Assembly (NCBI GenBank): GCA_028554795.2
Contig: CM068839.1
Span: 18,366,043 to 18,430,042 of the forward strand
DNA length: 64,000 bases
Reading direction: 5' to 3'
Origin: Sinohyriopsis cumingii
Lineage: Eukaryota; Mollusca; Bivalvia; Unionida; Unionidae
Below the pieces are notes generated by a model that did not search any database, was not told the origin of the DNA, and saw only the letters and a program-made list of their open reading frames with translations. Positions 10,879 through 20,717 of this stretch are shown one piece after another (the first letter of the stretch is position 1; every line of letters starts with the position of its first letter). Made by a program: the position numbers and the translations under genes.

Positions 10879-11796
10879 TTACAATTCGTTAGAGAACCGT
10901 TTTCGAAAATGGAGTTTCACTGTAACTTTCCCTTTGGAGAATGGAATATTTTGTCCCAGATCTCCTTTTATAGCAATGTTGACAGTGTCTAAATACGACT
11001 TACTGACGGGTAAATAGTGAGGATGTACAAATTCACGGTGTACGTGATAGGTGTTTGCACCTTCCTGGTCATTGTTTGTGGTACTATCCACTTTGAAAGG
11101 AATGTCACGCAGTAACGGCACAGAGGTGTGTCCCACCACGTTGTACTCCACCACATCGGAATACACAAAGATCAAATTAAGTCCTTGGTTCAGTTCTACC
11201 GGGTTTCCAAAAGCTCTGTAAAAATCCATATTACTTTTGATCTTGGGGCTCAAATTATTTGCGACCATTTCTGCATGTCCACCCAAAATTTCAAACAAAC
11301 TACCATTGAACCTGAGGGACAATGTGTCCGTATCTTGAAATTTGATCCTGAGACGATGAGCCACTTTATGGTACTCAATCTTCACACTTTTTTTGGCTCT
11401 GTTCAGTGCTTTGCCAAAGGCTAAGTTGAACCTGTCCGCAATAGTGTCCACCAAATGTTCACCACTAAAATAATAACCTGAAGGAATTTTCAAGGTGTAG
11501 ATAATGAAGGCTGGATTGCTGGCTGGTCTTGTGTCCCCTAAAAATCTGATTTTATTGATTTCTTCCTCCAATTGGGCATTCAGGATTTCCACCTCGAAAG
11601 TGTTTTGCTTTTCAGTGATGTTTTTGATTTGTGTTGGGTGAATGATTTCCACTAAAGCCACTTCCCAATGGGCTTCGTGATCTAAGGGGATGGTCTGAGG
11701 TAATTTAACCGTGTAACAGCACAACGTGTTGTTGGGAAACACCTCCATGGAACTGTCACTGGGTAAGGTTAAGTAAAATTGGTTGTTATTGCTCAT
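10879..11796 (-). CDS. Penton-like minor capsid protein (A), intact
   Basis: 305 residues from the ATG at 11796. The N-terminus NQFYLTLPSDSSMEVFP, then WEVALVEIIHPTQ, is the signature of the Polinton/adintovirus minor capsid protein, a predicted single jelly-roll penton that would occupy the fivefold vertices. A conserved C-terminal part reads LNQGLNLIFVYSDVVEYNVVG and FVHPHYLPVSKSYLDTV. Length matches the B copy (307). The middle third differs strongly between A and B while both ends are nearly identical, so the copies are separate lineages or the middle evolves fast. The ATG overlaps the stop of the membrane-protein gene by four bases, as in B. No disabling change was seen. Confidence 0.88.
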   Translation of the reverse strand: MSNNNQFYLTLPSDSSMEVFPNNTLCCYTVKLPQTIPLDHEAHWEVALVEIIHPTQIKNITEKQNTFEVEILNAQLEEEINKIRFLGDTRPASNPAFIIYTLKIPSGYYFSGEHLVDTIADRFNLAFGKALNRAKKSVKIEYHKVAHRLRIKFQDTDTLSLRFNGSLFEILGGHAEMVANNLSPKIKSNMDFYRAFGNPVELNQGLNLIFVYSDVVEYNVVGHTSVPLLRDIPFKVDSTTNNDQEGANTYHVHREFVHPHYLPVSKSYLDTVNIAIKGDLGQNIPFSKGKVTVKLHFRKRFSNEL

Positions 11797-12197
11797 AATT
11801 CCAGAGTTCTGTGGCTCTCCGAGGTGTTACTGGAAGTCAGAGGAGTGTCTCCGCCCAAAATGGAGTTGTTGTTGGAGTGGTGGCTGGCACTGACACTGGA
11901 CACAAGGTTCCCGTGGTTCCCGTTCGAGGAGAATTTCAGGGAGGGATTAGGAAGCAGGTAACCGATGCAACTGCTCAATACAATGGTCCACAATTGTTTG
12001 TCTCCTTGTTGCAAACTCAAATTGGCAATGGCTGCACCGATGACACAATACACCACGAAGATTTGGCAGAAAAAGACGATTTGCGTTTTAGGCACACGTT
12101 CTCTATACCTCACCCACAAGGGTTGTTTTTGTAAATCTTGCAGAGAAGAATTGGGTGAAGGAGTGATCGCAGTAGCTGAATCTGTGTGAAAGGGAAT
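11793..12197 (-). pseudogene. Two-TM Polinton membrane protein (A), start codon lost
   Basis: Homologue of 54135-54548. It contains KTQIVFFCQIFVVYCVIGAA and LWTIVLSSCIGYLLPNPSLK, two hydrophobic segments conserved in a small protein between integrase and penton in animal Polintons. The B gene starts ATG; here the aligned codon is ATT (12195-12197) and no other in-frame ATG follows, so the copy is probably silent. The rest of the frame is open for about 134 codons. The C-terminus is serine/asparagine-rich. Confidence 0.72.
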
Positions 12198-12202
12198 GAT
12201 GG

Positions 12203-12320
12203 TCACTTCTTTTTATAGTCGATGACGTGCGAAGCGTCGATCCAAGAATGATAACTGGTCGGATATCCTTTCCAACGTACTTTGATTTCTTTGACACGTC
12301 GTTTGCCCACTTTACGGTTT
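12203..12320 (-). pseudogene. Integrase chromodomain C-terminal remnant (A)
   Basis: Minus-strand sequence matches the end of the B integrase (54010-54129), including the VRWKGYP...SW.DAS-type chromodomain core and the KKK-stop. Everything upstream, including the catalytic core, is missing, so A cannot make its own integrase. Confidence 0.75.
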
Positions 12321-12329
12321 CTGCCAGTT

Positions 12330-12991
12330 AGCACTCCACCCACCTTGAGAACACAAATAACATCTAGTCAACATCCGACTATACCTAACAAACAACCCGT
12401 CCCGGAAAGAGTGGTGGCAAAACAAAGGTCCAATTATGTTAGACAAACGGTATGGCAAATTCAAATGTAATTATCGGAGGCACTACGTTCTTTTCTCACT
12501 CCGATACTACAGGCAATCTCAGCTGAAATAACAACCACAACAACAATAACAGCGACAGACACCGTAGCAGCGGATTTGAAACTATCTACCTCAACTGAGG
12601 AATTAGTATCAGAACCAGAAGAGGAAATTGAGGCGGTTGATTGAGAAGGAGGAGGGGGACGCTGACCTTCGTTGAAAAGTACACCGAAATGGGGCTAGAT
12701 CAAGCATTGTATGACGTCAGCATAGCAGGGCAGTTTATTAGAGCCATACAATACGTTGCCTACAGATCTCTAGACACCTTTAAACCAAGACCTTCTCAAT
12801 GGGGATTAGGGGTCAGAGTTCTTCCCCAATTCTACAGACAAACCGACACTGGATACCCCCTCAGTCAACTGATAGAAGCCGCTGCTTACATTACCGCCCA
12901 TCATGGCTACGCATTTCCTGATATCAAGAATCATGAGACTAGGAGTGCGGGAAAGAACGTGAAAGCAAAAGAGAGACGTGTTACCTTCTAA
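12330..12991 (+). pseudogene. Unrecognised gene between integrase remnant and right arm of A
   Basis: Coding-like plus-strand frames. First comes a segment with PVPERVVAKQRSNYVRQTVW (to 12470), then a Thr/Ser/Glu-rich linker (STSTEELVSEPEEE, stop at about 12645), then an open part from about 12650 to 12991. That part contains KYTEMGLDQALYDVSIAG, FIRAIQYVAYRSLDTF, WGLGVRVLPQFYR and IEAAAYITAHHGYAFPDI. Ordered aromatic and hydrophobic composition and the absence of simple repeats suggest a real former protein. Polinton B has no counterpart. I do not recognise the family; captured host or viral cargo is possible. Confidence 0.45.
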
Positions 12992-13334
12992 CAGAAAAAA
13001 CAGACTTTTTTTGGGCTCCAAAAGATTGCTTTTTATTAAATAGGGAACCATATTTGGCTTGGTATCCCTCCTTGATTAAACTATTCTCGAAACAAACTTG
13101 ACCCATTGGAACACTGCAACAAACTTAACTTTTTAAACCTAACAGTGAACAAACTGGTATATGTCGCTTAGACATAATAATTTAAATAAGATCAGTATGG
13201 CTATTTTTATGTACACTAAGTACTAATATTAGAAAGATATGTTAGGAAATTTAACAGACTCGTTAGATTTGAACTAATTGCACAGGTGGTTAACACATTA
13301 TTGGTACTTATTATTGTCGATTAGCAAAAAACGG
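12992..13334. other. AT-rich spacer before the right arm of A
   Basis: No gene, repeat or signal recognised. Confidence 0.4.
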
Positions 13335-14336
13335 GACTTGATTTGAAATAAGTACGGGCTAGCGTTTTGGTGAGTACTTAACATCCATGGCTGTCTTGCT
13401 GAACACCTTTTTCCTCCTTTACCACGCTCGGATAGAAAAATGAGTGTGTGGTGAGACAATTCCCACTCTTGTTTAAAGCCTTTCAGTCAGGTTGTTAAGG
13501 ACTAGTTAGTCCTACACCTGAGTGGCTAAATTTAAAAATAGTCTGTGAGTACATAAAAGCCTGGGGGATGAGGCTCTCTTTCCTTCCCCAGGAGTAATTA
13601 AAAATCACGCGGTGCGTTATTAAACCAGTGATACATGCTCCATTAGAGCGAAAATCACTTTAATTCAAGTAAGCACGCAAGCAAGTTCGGGTACCGTCTC
13701 TAGCACTCTTGATGACACCAACTGTCTGGGTTATTTTCTTTCTTGCAAGCCCCTATGTTCCACTTCTGTTTGTGATAATAACTTGTGATACTTCACATTT
13801 CCTAAAGTGGAAATCTTTACAAGCCGTACAAAATACAAAACTTATATGACTTAGGCTTTTGACACTTGCACAGACTCTTCACTTTATAAGTGTCACGAGA
13901 AAATTGTATATCCAAGTTTTACCATTTTCAAAAACACGCACACACTTGCAGCTTGACCAGAAATATGTACATCTTGTTTTGTGGATACGTCACAGACAAG
14001 TCCAAGCATATATAGGTGGTTATGAACGTTAGGAATATCCCCTCATTTTTTCAGAAATATCAAAGCTTGTATGTGCATTTTCCCTTTTCCACTCTATATT
14101 AGTGCTTAGATTTGTTCCAAAAAAAAAAAAAAAAAGAAACGAAATAATTTTGAAGAAAAAAAAAACAACTGAATTTTGAATTCAGGTTTCTCTCTGTTTA
14201 TAATTTTTTTCAAGTTGATGGTGCATGACAGAGTACATTCGCCTACCTTTCCAAAGTGAGAGGCATTTCTTCACATATCATTGCCTTTGTTAAATTCGGT
14301 TTCATTGGTTAGTTATCGTTAATCTTTAATTTTTTC

Positions 14337-14609
14337 ATGCATTTCTTTTTGATAGAAGATTTAAGGCTTTCTATTGTTGTAACGGTATTTATGTTGTTTA
14401 GTCTGTTGATGAAATTATCTATAGCAAACTGCTTAAGATTTTTCAGCTTTTTTTATTATTTCAAGCCCTACAAAAGGAGACCAAGTTTGTCTTCAAAGAC
14501 GATTGAAACTCTAAATTACACGGGCGTGAAGGAAAACATCGTTGTGTTTAATCTAATCATGCTTGCCGTATCTCTTTGTGTTTTAGAGGTCATATTTCTT
14601 CTTAAGTAA
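14337..14609 (+). other. Small two-TM open frame in right arm of A
   Basis: 90 codons with hydrophobic segments near residues 10-25 and 68-88 and a basic loop (KPYKRRPSLSSK). It is present in both arms but frameshifted in the left. The match to the upstream block (GGCGTGAAGGAAAACATC, reverse strand) falls inside it, arguing that this is regulatory DNA rather than a gene. Not recognised. Confidence 0.25.
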
Positions 14610-15416
14610 ATACACGCATCAATAGACAGACAGATTGGGTCATCATCCTTGAGTTTCACTGTACTTTCGGTTCTTTACTTCATACAAACCCCAAATTTAT
14701 TAGTTTGAAAAAAAAAAAGATAACATGCCCCTCAATACTGTAACACTTCTGTTCTGACTGTACCGATGTGAGTGTGAGTGTTTATGTCGAAATGTTTAAG
14801 TGAGATATAAAGAAATGGTCAGCTTGAAAACGCGAACCAATACTGTGACTCTCAGTATTTTGATGTGATAAGAGGAAATGGTACAACACACACACAAAGA
14901 GGGCTTGTAAGTTCACATTTCAGTGTCTGCACTGTAATGGTAACAACGCACGAACATAGGGATTATTATGCCACACAGTCCTAGAACAAACCAATGCATC
15001 ACCCGTTGTAAGCCATTTCATTGGCTATACTTATTTTCTTACCGCGTTCGCTTCGAATTGACTTGAGTAGCTATTCAGACAGTGACGAGAATGGCCATGC
15101 TTTACTGGGTCTATCCTATAGGCGATTTATATAAAAAAATATTTTTAAAAATTAAACTAATGCACGAACAATCGTACCATGGGCGATCCCATGGAAATTG
15201 TGTCCGTCTTATTGCAAAATACATCAACATTTAATTTAACCGTGCAGATCGCTAGAACAAACCTCTGATAATACACATTTTGAAAAGTGTTGTGTGACAC
15301 GGATCGCCATTGTCGCTTGGTGTCTGCTTTCTTCTTCGAAAAGAGATCGTTTCGTCTTGACTATAAAAATTTAATTTGACTAAGTTTTACGCACTACTTG
15401 AACTCATACATTTAGG

Positions 15417-15681
15417 TTGTAGGTGTAAGCCGTCGTTCTCAGTTTTCTGGAAGTTCGTTTTTGCGTTTCTCAGATGTGATACTATTTTTTATGGACCGAA
15501 CGAAATTTCTTTTGGCGTGAATCAGGACTCGTGGTTTTGTGGCATAATTGGAGAGCATTGATTAAAGCCCAGTTATGTCGTCTTCGAAATCGCTGACACG
15601 GATTTGAACTAACACTTCAGGTTTTGTGTGAGGCGATACGGTACATCATTGCCTTTTACTTCTTCAATGAAATCGTTTCAT
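15417..15681 (-). pseudogene. DNA polymerase B 5' fragment, right arm of A
   Basis: On the minus strand it starts ATGAAACGATTTC and follows the first 90 or so codons of the B polymerase, including GTAGGTGTAAGCCGTCGTTC (plus strand), which matches the reverse of B 45800-45830. It is divergent from the zinc-knuckle gene, as in B, and broken by stops. Confidence 0.62.
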
Positions 15682-15788
15682 CTTATTGCAAAATTACATT
15701 TGACTAGGTTTCATACGCAGCAGGTCCCTGTATATAAGGAGAGTGTCTTAGCGTCAGAGTATTCATTCCGCTGTCAAACGATCAAGAA

Positions 15789-16172
15789 GATGGAAGAGTC
15801 AGCACAGATCGACCTGCTGGTCAAATATTTGCTAAAAGTCATACGAAAGCATAATTCACATGCGAAAGTGGCAACAAAACTTACTCTTTTGGTCGTTGAT
15901 TTGATTAGAGTCATACGAAAGTGTGTAAGTGCTAATGAAGTTTGCTATATCTGCAAAGGTAAATGGGTATTTGTCTCCAGAATACCTGCTTCGTCAAAAG
16001 TCAAGATACCTAATATCGTTGTCAGGAGAAAGGACATTGGAATTCAGAGTGCCCTACGAGAAAAGAGAAGAAACAAAAACAAGACGAAACAGAGAAGAGG
16101 GATTCAGAAGAAGAAGAAATTGAAGATGATGAAGAACTTGTGCCAGTAAAGACATGGAAATGGAAAAATTGA
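15789..16172 (+). pseudogene. CCHC zinc-knuckle protein, right arm of A
   Basis: Starts at ATGGAAGAGTCAG, 55-60 bp after a TATATAAGG box (about 15731). The N-terminal part has repeated VIRK helices. The frame continuing KSQD then YRCQEKGHWNSECP shows the CCHC knuckle with its first cysteine codon replaced by TAA. An acidic tail (EEEEIEDDEEL) ends at the TGA at 16170-16172. About 128 codons in total. B has two knuckles; here one is recognisable and the other survives only as CYICKGK. Nucleic-acid binding is the expected role. Confidence 0.65.
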
Positions 16173-16379
16173 CAATGTGAGCCGATGCGTTGGCCCTGAT
16201 GTGAAATTTCATACTACCTTCTAAAAGAGAATAGACCAGAAAGAAAACGTAAGTGTCTCTTGGTCTTGACATTGTATAATAAGGATGGCGTGTTTTGTTT
16301 TTACTCACACTTTATGAAATTGTGCTCTTTCACCTCTCTCTATCCCTCTGGATCATGTTTTAGTTAGAATTGAAATGGA

Positions 16380-16405
16380 AGGATGTTTTCCTTCACGCAC
16401 GCTCT
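16380..16405 (+). promoter_or_regulatory. Copy of the GGATGTTTTCC / TCACG block, right arm of A
   Basis: GGATGTTTTCCTTCACGCAC then GCTCTTT, the counterpart of 5388-5413. No open gene follows. Confidence 0.55.
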
Positions 16406-16619
16406 TTAGGCAAACAAGTCGGTAAACAATAGTCAGTCTATTCATCCATCATTTTGTGTCTTGATGTTTCCTAAATCACACACTGATGCCATAAAATAAC
16501 GGGTTAAATGGGTTTTGTAGTGTTGGGAGTGGGGGTGGGGTGGGGTGGGGTGTAGGTGTTTGGCAGAGTTGGTCATTGCAGGTGAGGGCTTAGGTGCTTT
16601 CAAAAAACTTTTTCTTCTT

Positions 16620-16707
16620 CACTCTGTGTTGATAGTATATTTGGGGTTTGTATGCGTTCGCGTACGTTTGTGTGGATAGTTTATTTGGGGTTTGTTTTTC
16701 CTCTTCC

Positions 16708-16750
<43 letters not shown>

Positions 16751-17150
16751 CGCGTACGTTGTGTAGATCGTATATTTGGTTGTTTTTTTCTTCTTCCTCC
16801 CGAGTGTGGATAGCATATTTGGGGTTTGTATGCGTTAGCGACGTTGTGTGGATAGTATATTTGGGGTTTGTATGCGTTCGCGTACGTTTGTGTGGATAGT
16901 TTATTTGGGGTTTGTATCATCTCCCTTCTGTGTTGATAGTATATTTGGGGTTTGTATGCGTTCGCGTACGTTTGAGTGGATAGTTTATTTGGGGTTTGTA
17001 TTATCTCCCTTCTGTGTTGATAGTATATTTGGGGTTTGTTTTTTCCTCTTCCCTCTCTCTGTGTGTGTGTATGTGTGTGTGTGTGTGCGTATGTCTGCGC
17101 GCGTACGTTGTGTGTGTGTGTGGGTGTGTGTGTATTGGTCTCTGTTTGTC
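16620..17150 (+). repeat. GT-rich and GTTCGCGTACGTTTG repeats, right arm of A
   Basis: Counterpart of 4640-5160. Units combine TATTTGGGGTTTGTATGCG, TTCGCGTACGTTTGTGTGGA and TAGT, with (GT)n runs. Confidence 0.85.
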
Positions 17151-17721
17151 CCTATAAAACTCACTTTATCCCTATCAGATACACTCTACCTACCTACCTG
17201 CAGTAGCGTGTATTCAGGTCAGCCACTTGCAACACTGTTGACATTTATCCCCTAGTGTTCAGTACAGTGACGTCACTGACCCTGGAAATTTCGAGACTAT
17301 AAATATGGACTTGGGGATTTCCACAGGTTGTAGCTATACATATATACTAGAGTTCATAAACAGGAACGTCACTCAAGCTGAGGCCATAAAAAGATAGTGG
17401 GATTTTCCAAAGGAATAACCCACAAGTTGTAGTATAAATAGATAGTGAGATTTCATAGGAATTTTAGCTGATTATAGCTATAAATAGATACATGGGTGTT
17501 TATCGACGATCGTCACACAAGTTGATTTTGTAAGTAGTTACTAATTTTATCTATTTTATAGTGTGTGTGTGTGTGTGTTTGTGTGTGTGTGAGTATGTCT
17601 GCGCGCGTACGTTGTGTGTTTGTGTGTGTGTGTGAGAGAGTATGTCTGCGCGCGTACGTTGTGTGTTTGTGTGTGCGTGTGTGAGTATGTCTGCGCGCGT
17701 ACGTTGTGTGTGTGTGTGTTT

Positions 17722-17753
<32 letters not shown>

Positions 17754-18245
17754 GAGTATGTCTGCGCGCGTACGTTGTGTGTTTGTGTGTGTTTGTGTGT
17801 GCTTGTGTGTTTGTGTGTGTGTGTCTATTGGTCTCTGTTTGTCCGTATAAAACTCCCTTTATCCCTATCAAATACATTCTGCCTACCTACCTACAGTAGC
17901 GCGTATTCAGGTCAGCCACTTGCAACACTGTTGACACTTATCCCCTAGTGTTCAGTACAGTGACGTCACTGACGCTGGAAATTTTAAGACTATAAATATG
18001 GACTTGGGGATTTCCACAGGTTGTAGCTATACATATGTACTAGAGTTCATAAACAGGAACGTCACTCAAGCTGAGGCTATAAAAAGATAATGGGATTTTC
18101 CAAAGGAATAACCCACAAGTTGGAGCTATAAATAGATAGTGGAATTTCATAGGAATTTTAGCTGATTATAGCTATAAATAGATACATGGGTGTTTATCCT
18201 TGATCGTCACACAAGTTGATATTGTAAGTAGTTACTAATTTTATC
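17150..18245 (+). repeat. Direct duplication with GT array, unique to the right arm of A
   Basis: A roughly 410-bp segment (from CCTATAAAACTC through AAATATGGACTTGGGG to GTAAGTAGTTACTAATTTTA) occurs at 17148-17558 and again at 17845-18245. Between the copies is a (GT)n tract with repeats of GTATGTCTGCGCGCGTACG. The left arm has one partial copy with an internal deletion, so the arms are no longer symmetric. Confidence 0.75.
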
Positions 18246-18529
18246 CATTTTATTCTAAACCATTGTAACTTAATTTTCGGGGATATGTTTATTTTCCTTT
18301 AAATTCTGGGACAATTTCGTCATTTTAGCGTTACTTTTAGTCACATCCATTTTGTCGTTGAGCATTTCCTTGATTATAGCTATTTATAGCATCATTACAA
18401 TTATGCAAATTTTTTAACACCCCAGCAAGATTTCAGGTCTTGGTAATGCTTTATATATAAATCTCACGCTTGTACTAGTGTATGTTTGTCTCTGTCTCTG
18501 TTGTGTTTGACCCTCTACCATCATTGTCC

Positions 18530-19073
18530 CTAGACAATCCCAACATGTTCAATTCCCCTTGACGCTATACAGACCCACCATGTTCAATTTCCATATGTTA
18601 AATTCCCCTAGTCCCCAGACAGACCCACACTCTATTCCCATGTTCAATTCCCCTTGTCCCTAGAGTGACCCAGCAATTTTTCCCATGTTCAATTTTCCTT
18701 GACGCTATACAGTCCCACCCTGTTTAAATTCCCTTGAGGCTATACAGCCCCATATTCCCATGTTCAATTCCCCTTGTCCCTAGACAAGCCCAAACTCTAT
18801 TCCCCATGTTCAATTCCCCTTGTCGCTAGAGTGGCCCAGGGTTTTTTCTCCATGTTAAATTTCCCTTGTCGCTAGAGTGGCCCAGGGTTTTTCTCCATGT
18901 TCAATTTCCCTTGACGCTAGAGTGGCCCAGGGTTTTTCTCCATGTTCAATTTCCCTTGACGCTAGAGTGGCCCAGGGTTTTTTCCATGTTAAATTTCCCT
19001 TGACGCTAGAGTGGCCCAGGGGTGGTCTGTAATGCTAATTCCCATTGACGCTAGGGTGGCCCCATTCACTACT
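18530..19073 (-). repeat. Subterminal tandem array, right arm of A
   Basis: Inverted counterpart of 3685-4190, with units ending CATGTTCAATTTCCCTTGAC and GCTAGAGTGGCCCAGGGTTT. Confidence 0.8.
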
Positions 19074-19079
19074 GTTATT
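19074..19079 (+). repeat. Target-site duplication, right of Polinton A
   Basis: GTTATT, identical to 3679-3684, directly after the terminal ACTACT. Confidence 0.9.
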
Positions 19080-20183
19080 AACAGCGACAGTAATGAAAAT
19101 GACTGACTGTTGATATATATGCTTCATTCATAAAACTGATATATCAGTTCAACAAATTAAATTCGGTTTGTGAGTAAAGATGAAGTTTGTACAAGAAAAT
19201 TCGAAATCTTAATTTGTTTCCTTTTTATGTTTAGGATTTTATTAATTTATTTAAAAATGTATAGGCAGAAAAATAATATCATCATATTTATTTGATCGTG
19301 TCCGGAATATTTTATGCTGACAACACGACGTGATATTGCAATCAAGAACGAATTACTTTGATTATATAGTACTTTTATTTCTCTCACACTGCGGCACGTA
19401 CGTGTTTTTATACTATGCAATGGAAATTATTCTCCGCTGAATCAAGTTCCTTATTTTTTATTCATTGTAATATTGTGCATGTAAAACAAAATATTGTTTT
19501 CTCTTTCCCAACGGATTTATTGGTTACTAGAAGGAAATTAATGATGCTTACTGGGAGAGTACTGATTGTGATAAGTCCAATTTGTAATTTGCAACCCTCC
19601 ACTCCGTTGAAATCTCTCCTGCATTGAAACTCCCGGTTGACGATAATGGTCCGAGTTCGTTTCGCGTCCCGCAAGTTGTACTCACAAGTGGGAGGAGTCC
19701 TTTTGACTCGAGTATCTTATCATTTTGAGTTTTCCTTATGGCACTTTAAAAAATTTGCCAAACCACAAATTTATGAACTAAAAACAGAAGAAAGAAAGAA
19801 AGAAAGAAAGAAAGATTCTACTTCACAAGCCTGGCTGGAAAAGTGTCTCAGTGCACCGTATAGGGTATGGGCTTAAAATCAAGATTGATTATTTGATAAA
19901 TAATTTTAAAACAATAAAAGAACATGATTTCTCTTACATGGATACTCAGGATTGAATATCTTAAACATGACGGTACATAAAATATATCTTAAGTAAGAAT
20001 AAGATGTAAAATATTGATGATTTTTTGTCCAATAACGGTGGGAAAAATCTTACAAATTTTAAAATTTAGCTTGACAGAGAATCTTCATAACCTCTAGAGA
20101 GTAATTTGCTGCTGGGTACTAAACTTATTTTGTGGGGAACGATTCATGTCTGTTTAATACATAATTTGATAAATTCAATCGTA
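19080..20183. other. Host non-coding stretch
   Basis: AT-rich with a short GAAA run at about 19791-19814. No gene recognised. The last part may hold the 3' UTR of the neuropeptide-type gene. Confidence 0.4.
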
Positions 20184-20657
20184 TCATTTCTTCCAGTGGC
20201 TTCCCTTGCCAAGTAAGAATGATCCAAATCGCTTTCTGCCGTCTAGGAACAATTTTCCGTAACGTTTCTCAATTTGCTCGTTACCCAAGTCATATCCAAT
20301 GCTCCTCTTTCCAAAGGATTTTCCTCTTCCAAGCCAAACTCGACCGTATCTCTTCTCAATTTCACGGTTGTCCTCTTCGTCTTCGACTGAAGAATCGGAC
20401 ATACTGTCCAACTCCGAGAACATGGCGTCGCAAGCAACCTCATCTTCTACGCAGATTTGACACAGCTGAAAAGTTGAGGGGCTTCTACAACAGTGTTGAA
20501 TTGGGATATTCCGACCATTCGGAAGTTTGCTGCAATATAAACAGGCTGTAGCTGTCAGTCCGTCCAATTCACACTGGTTGTCCAGACCGCCTGCCATTAC
20601 CAGTCCAAACGCACTGACCATCATCAGTATGTACCATCCAGTGTTTATTGAATCCAT
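20184..20657 (-). CDS. Neuropeptide-type secretory precursor with cysteine-rich propeptide
   Basis: 157 residues from the ATG at 20657. Residues 6-23 are hydrophobic (signal peptide). Eight cysteines lie at 29, 39, 42, 56, 57, 66, 69 and 76. An acidic spacer (DSSVEDEEDNREIE) follows. Dibasic cleavage sites are at 102-103 (KR), 116-118 (GKR, giving an amidated Phe on YGRVWLGRGKSF), 131-132 (KR) and 141-143 (RKR). This layout fits a prohormone processed in the regulated secretory pathway. The ATG directly follows a polypyrimidine-AG splice acceptor (CTATTTTCAG), so the coding region is one exon after a 5' UTR intron. I cannot name the peptide family. A secreted cysteine-rich peptide of another kind is the alternative. 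No disabling change was seen. Confidence 0.68.
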   Translation of the reverse strand: MDSINTGWYILMMVSAFGLVMAGGLDNQCELDGLTATACLYCSKLPNGRNIPIQHCCRSPSTFQLCQICVEDEVACDAMFSELDSMSDSSVEDEEDNREIEKRYGRVWLGRGKSFGKRSIGYDLGNEQIEKRYGKLFLDGRKRFGSFLLGKGSHWKK

Positions 20658-20680
20658 CTGAAAATAGTGAGAGAAAGATT
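20658..20680 (-). promoter_or_regulatory. Splice acceptor directly before the neuropeptide-type ATG
   Basis: Minus strand TTTCTCTCACTATTTTCAG abuts the ATG at 20657. It supports M at 20657 rather than the upstream in-frame ATG at 20717. Confidence 0.6.
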
Positions 20681-20717
20681 GTGATTGTATAGGTTTGTTT
20701 TCAAAACTAAGAACCAT

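Larger units (their letters stand above)
3685..19073. mobile_element. Polinton/Maverick element A, complete ends, partly degenerate
   Basis: Both ends read AGTAGTGAATGGGGCC inward, as expected for Polinton termini starting with AGT, and both are flanked by GTTATT. Total length is 15,389 bp. Inverted arms of 4,778 bp (left) and 5,739 bp (right) surround a unique centre at 8463-13334. The centre carries, on the minus strand, an integrase tail, membrane protein, penton-like gene, capsid tail, CYGC protein, protease and accessory gene, in the same order as Polinton B. DNA polymerase is present only as 5' fragments in the arms and the packaging ATPase is absent, so A is non-autonomous. Confidence 0.93.
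13335..19073 (-). repeat. Right inverted arm of Polinton A
   Basis: Reverse complement of the left arm (3685-8462) plus about 960 bp extra. The surplus comes from a duplicated segment at 17150-17560/17830-18245 and longer GT-rich runs. It contains the better-preserved zinc-knuckle copy and polymerase 5' fragment. It ends in AGTAGTGAATGGGG (reverse strand) at 19073. Confidence 0.92.

Noticed and set aside
20184..20657. Conotoxin-like or other venom peptide precursor
   Set aside because: The cysteines lie in the propeptide half and the C-terminal part has multiple dibasic/amidation sites, which fits a neuropeptide-type prohormone better. No toxin framework was recognised.
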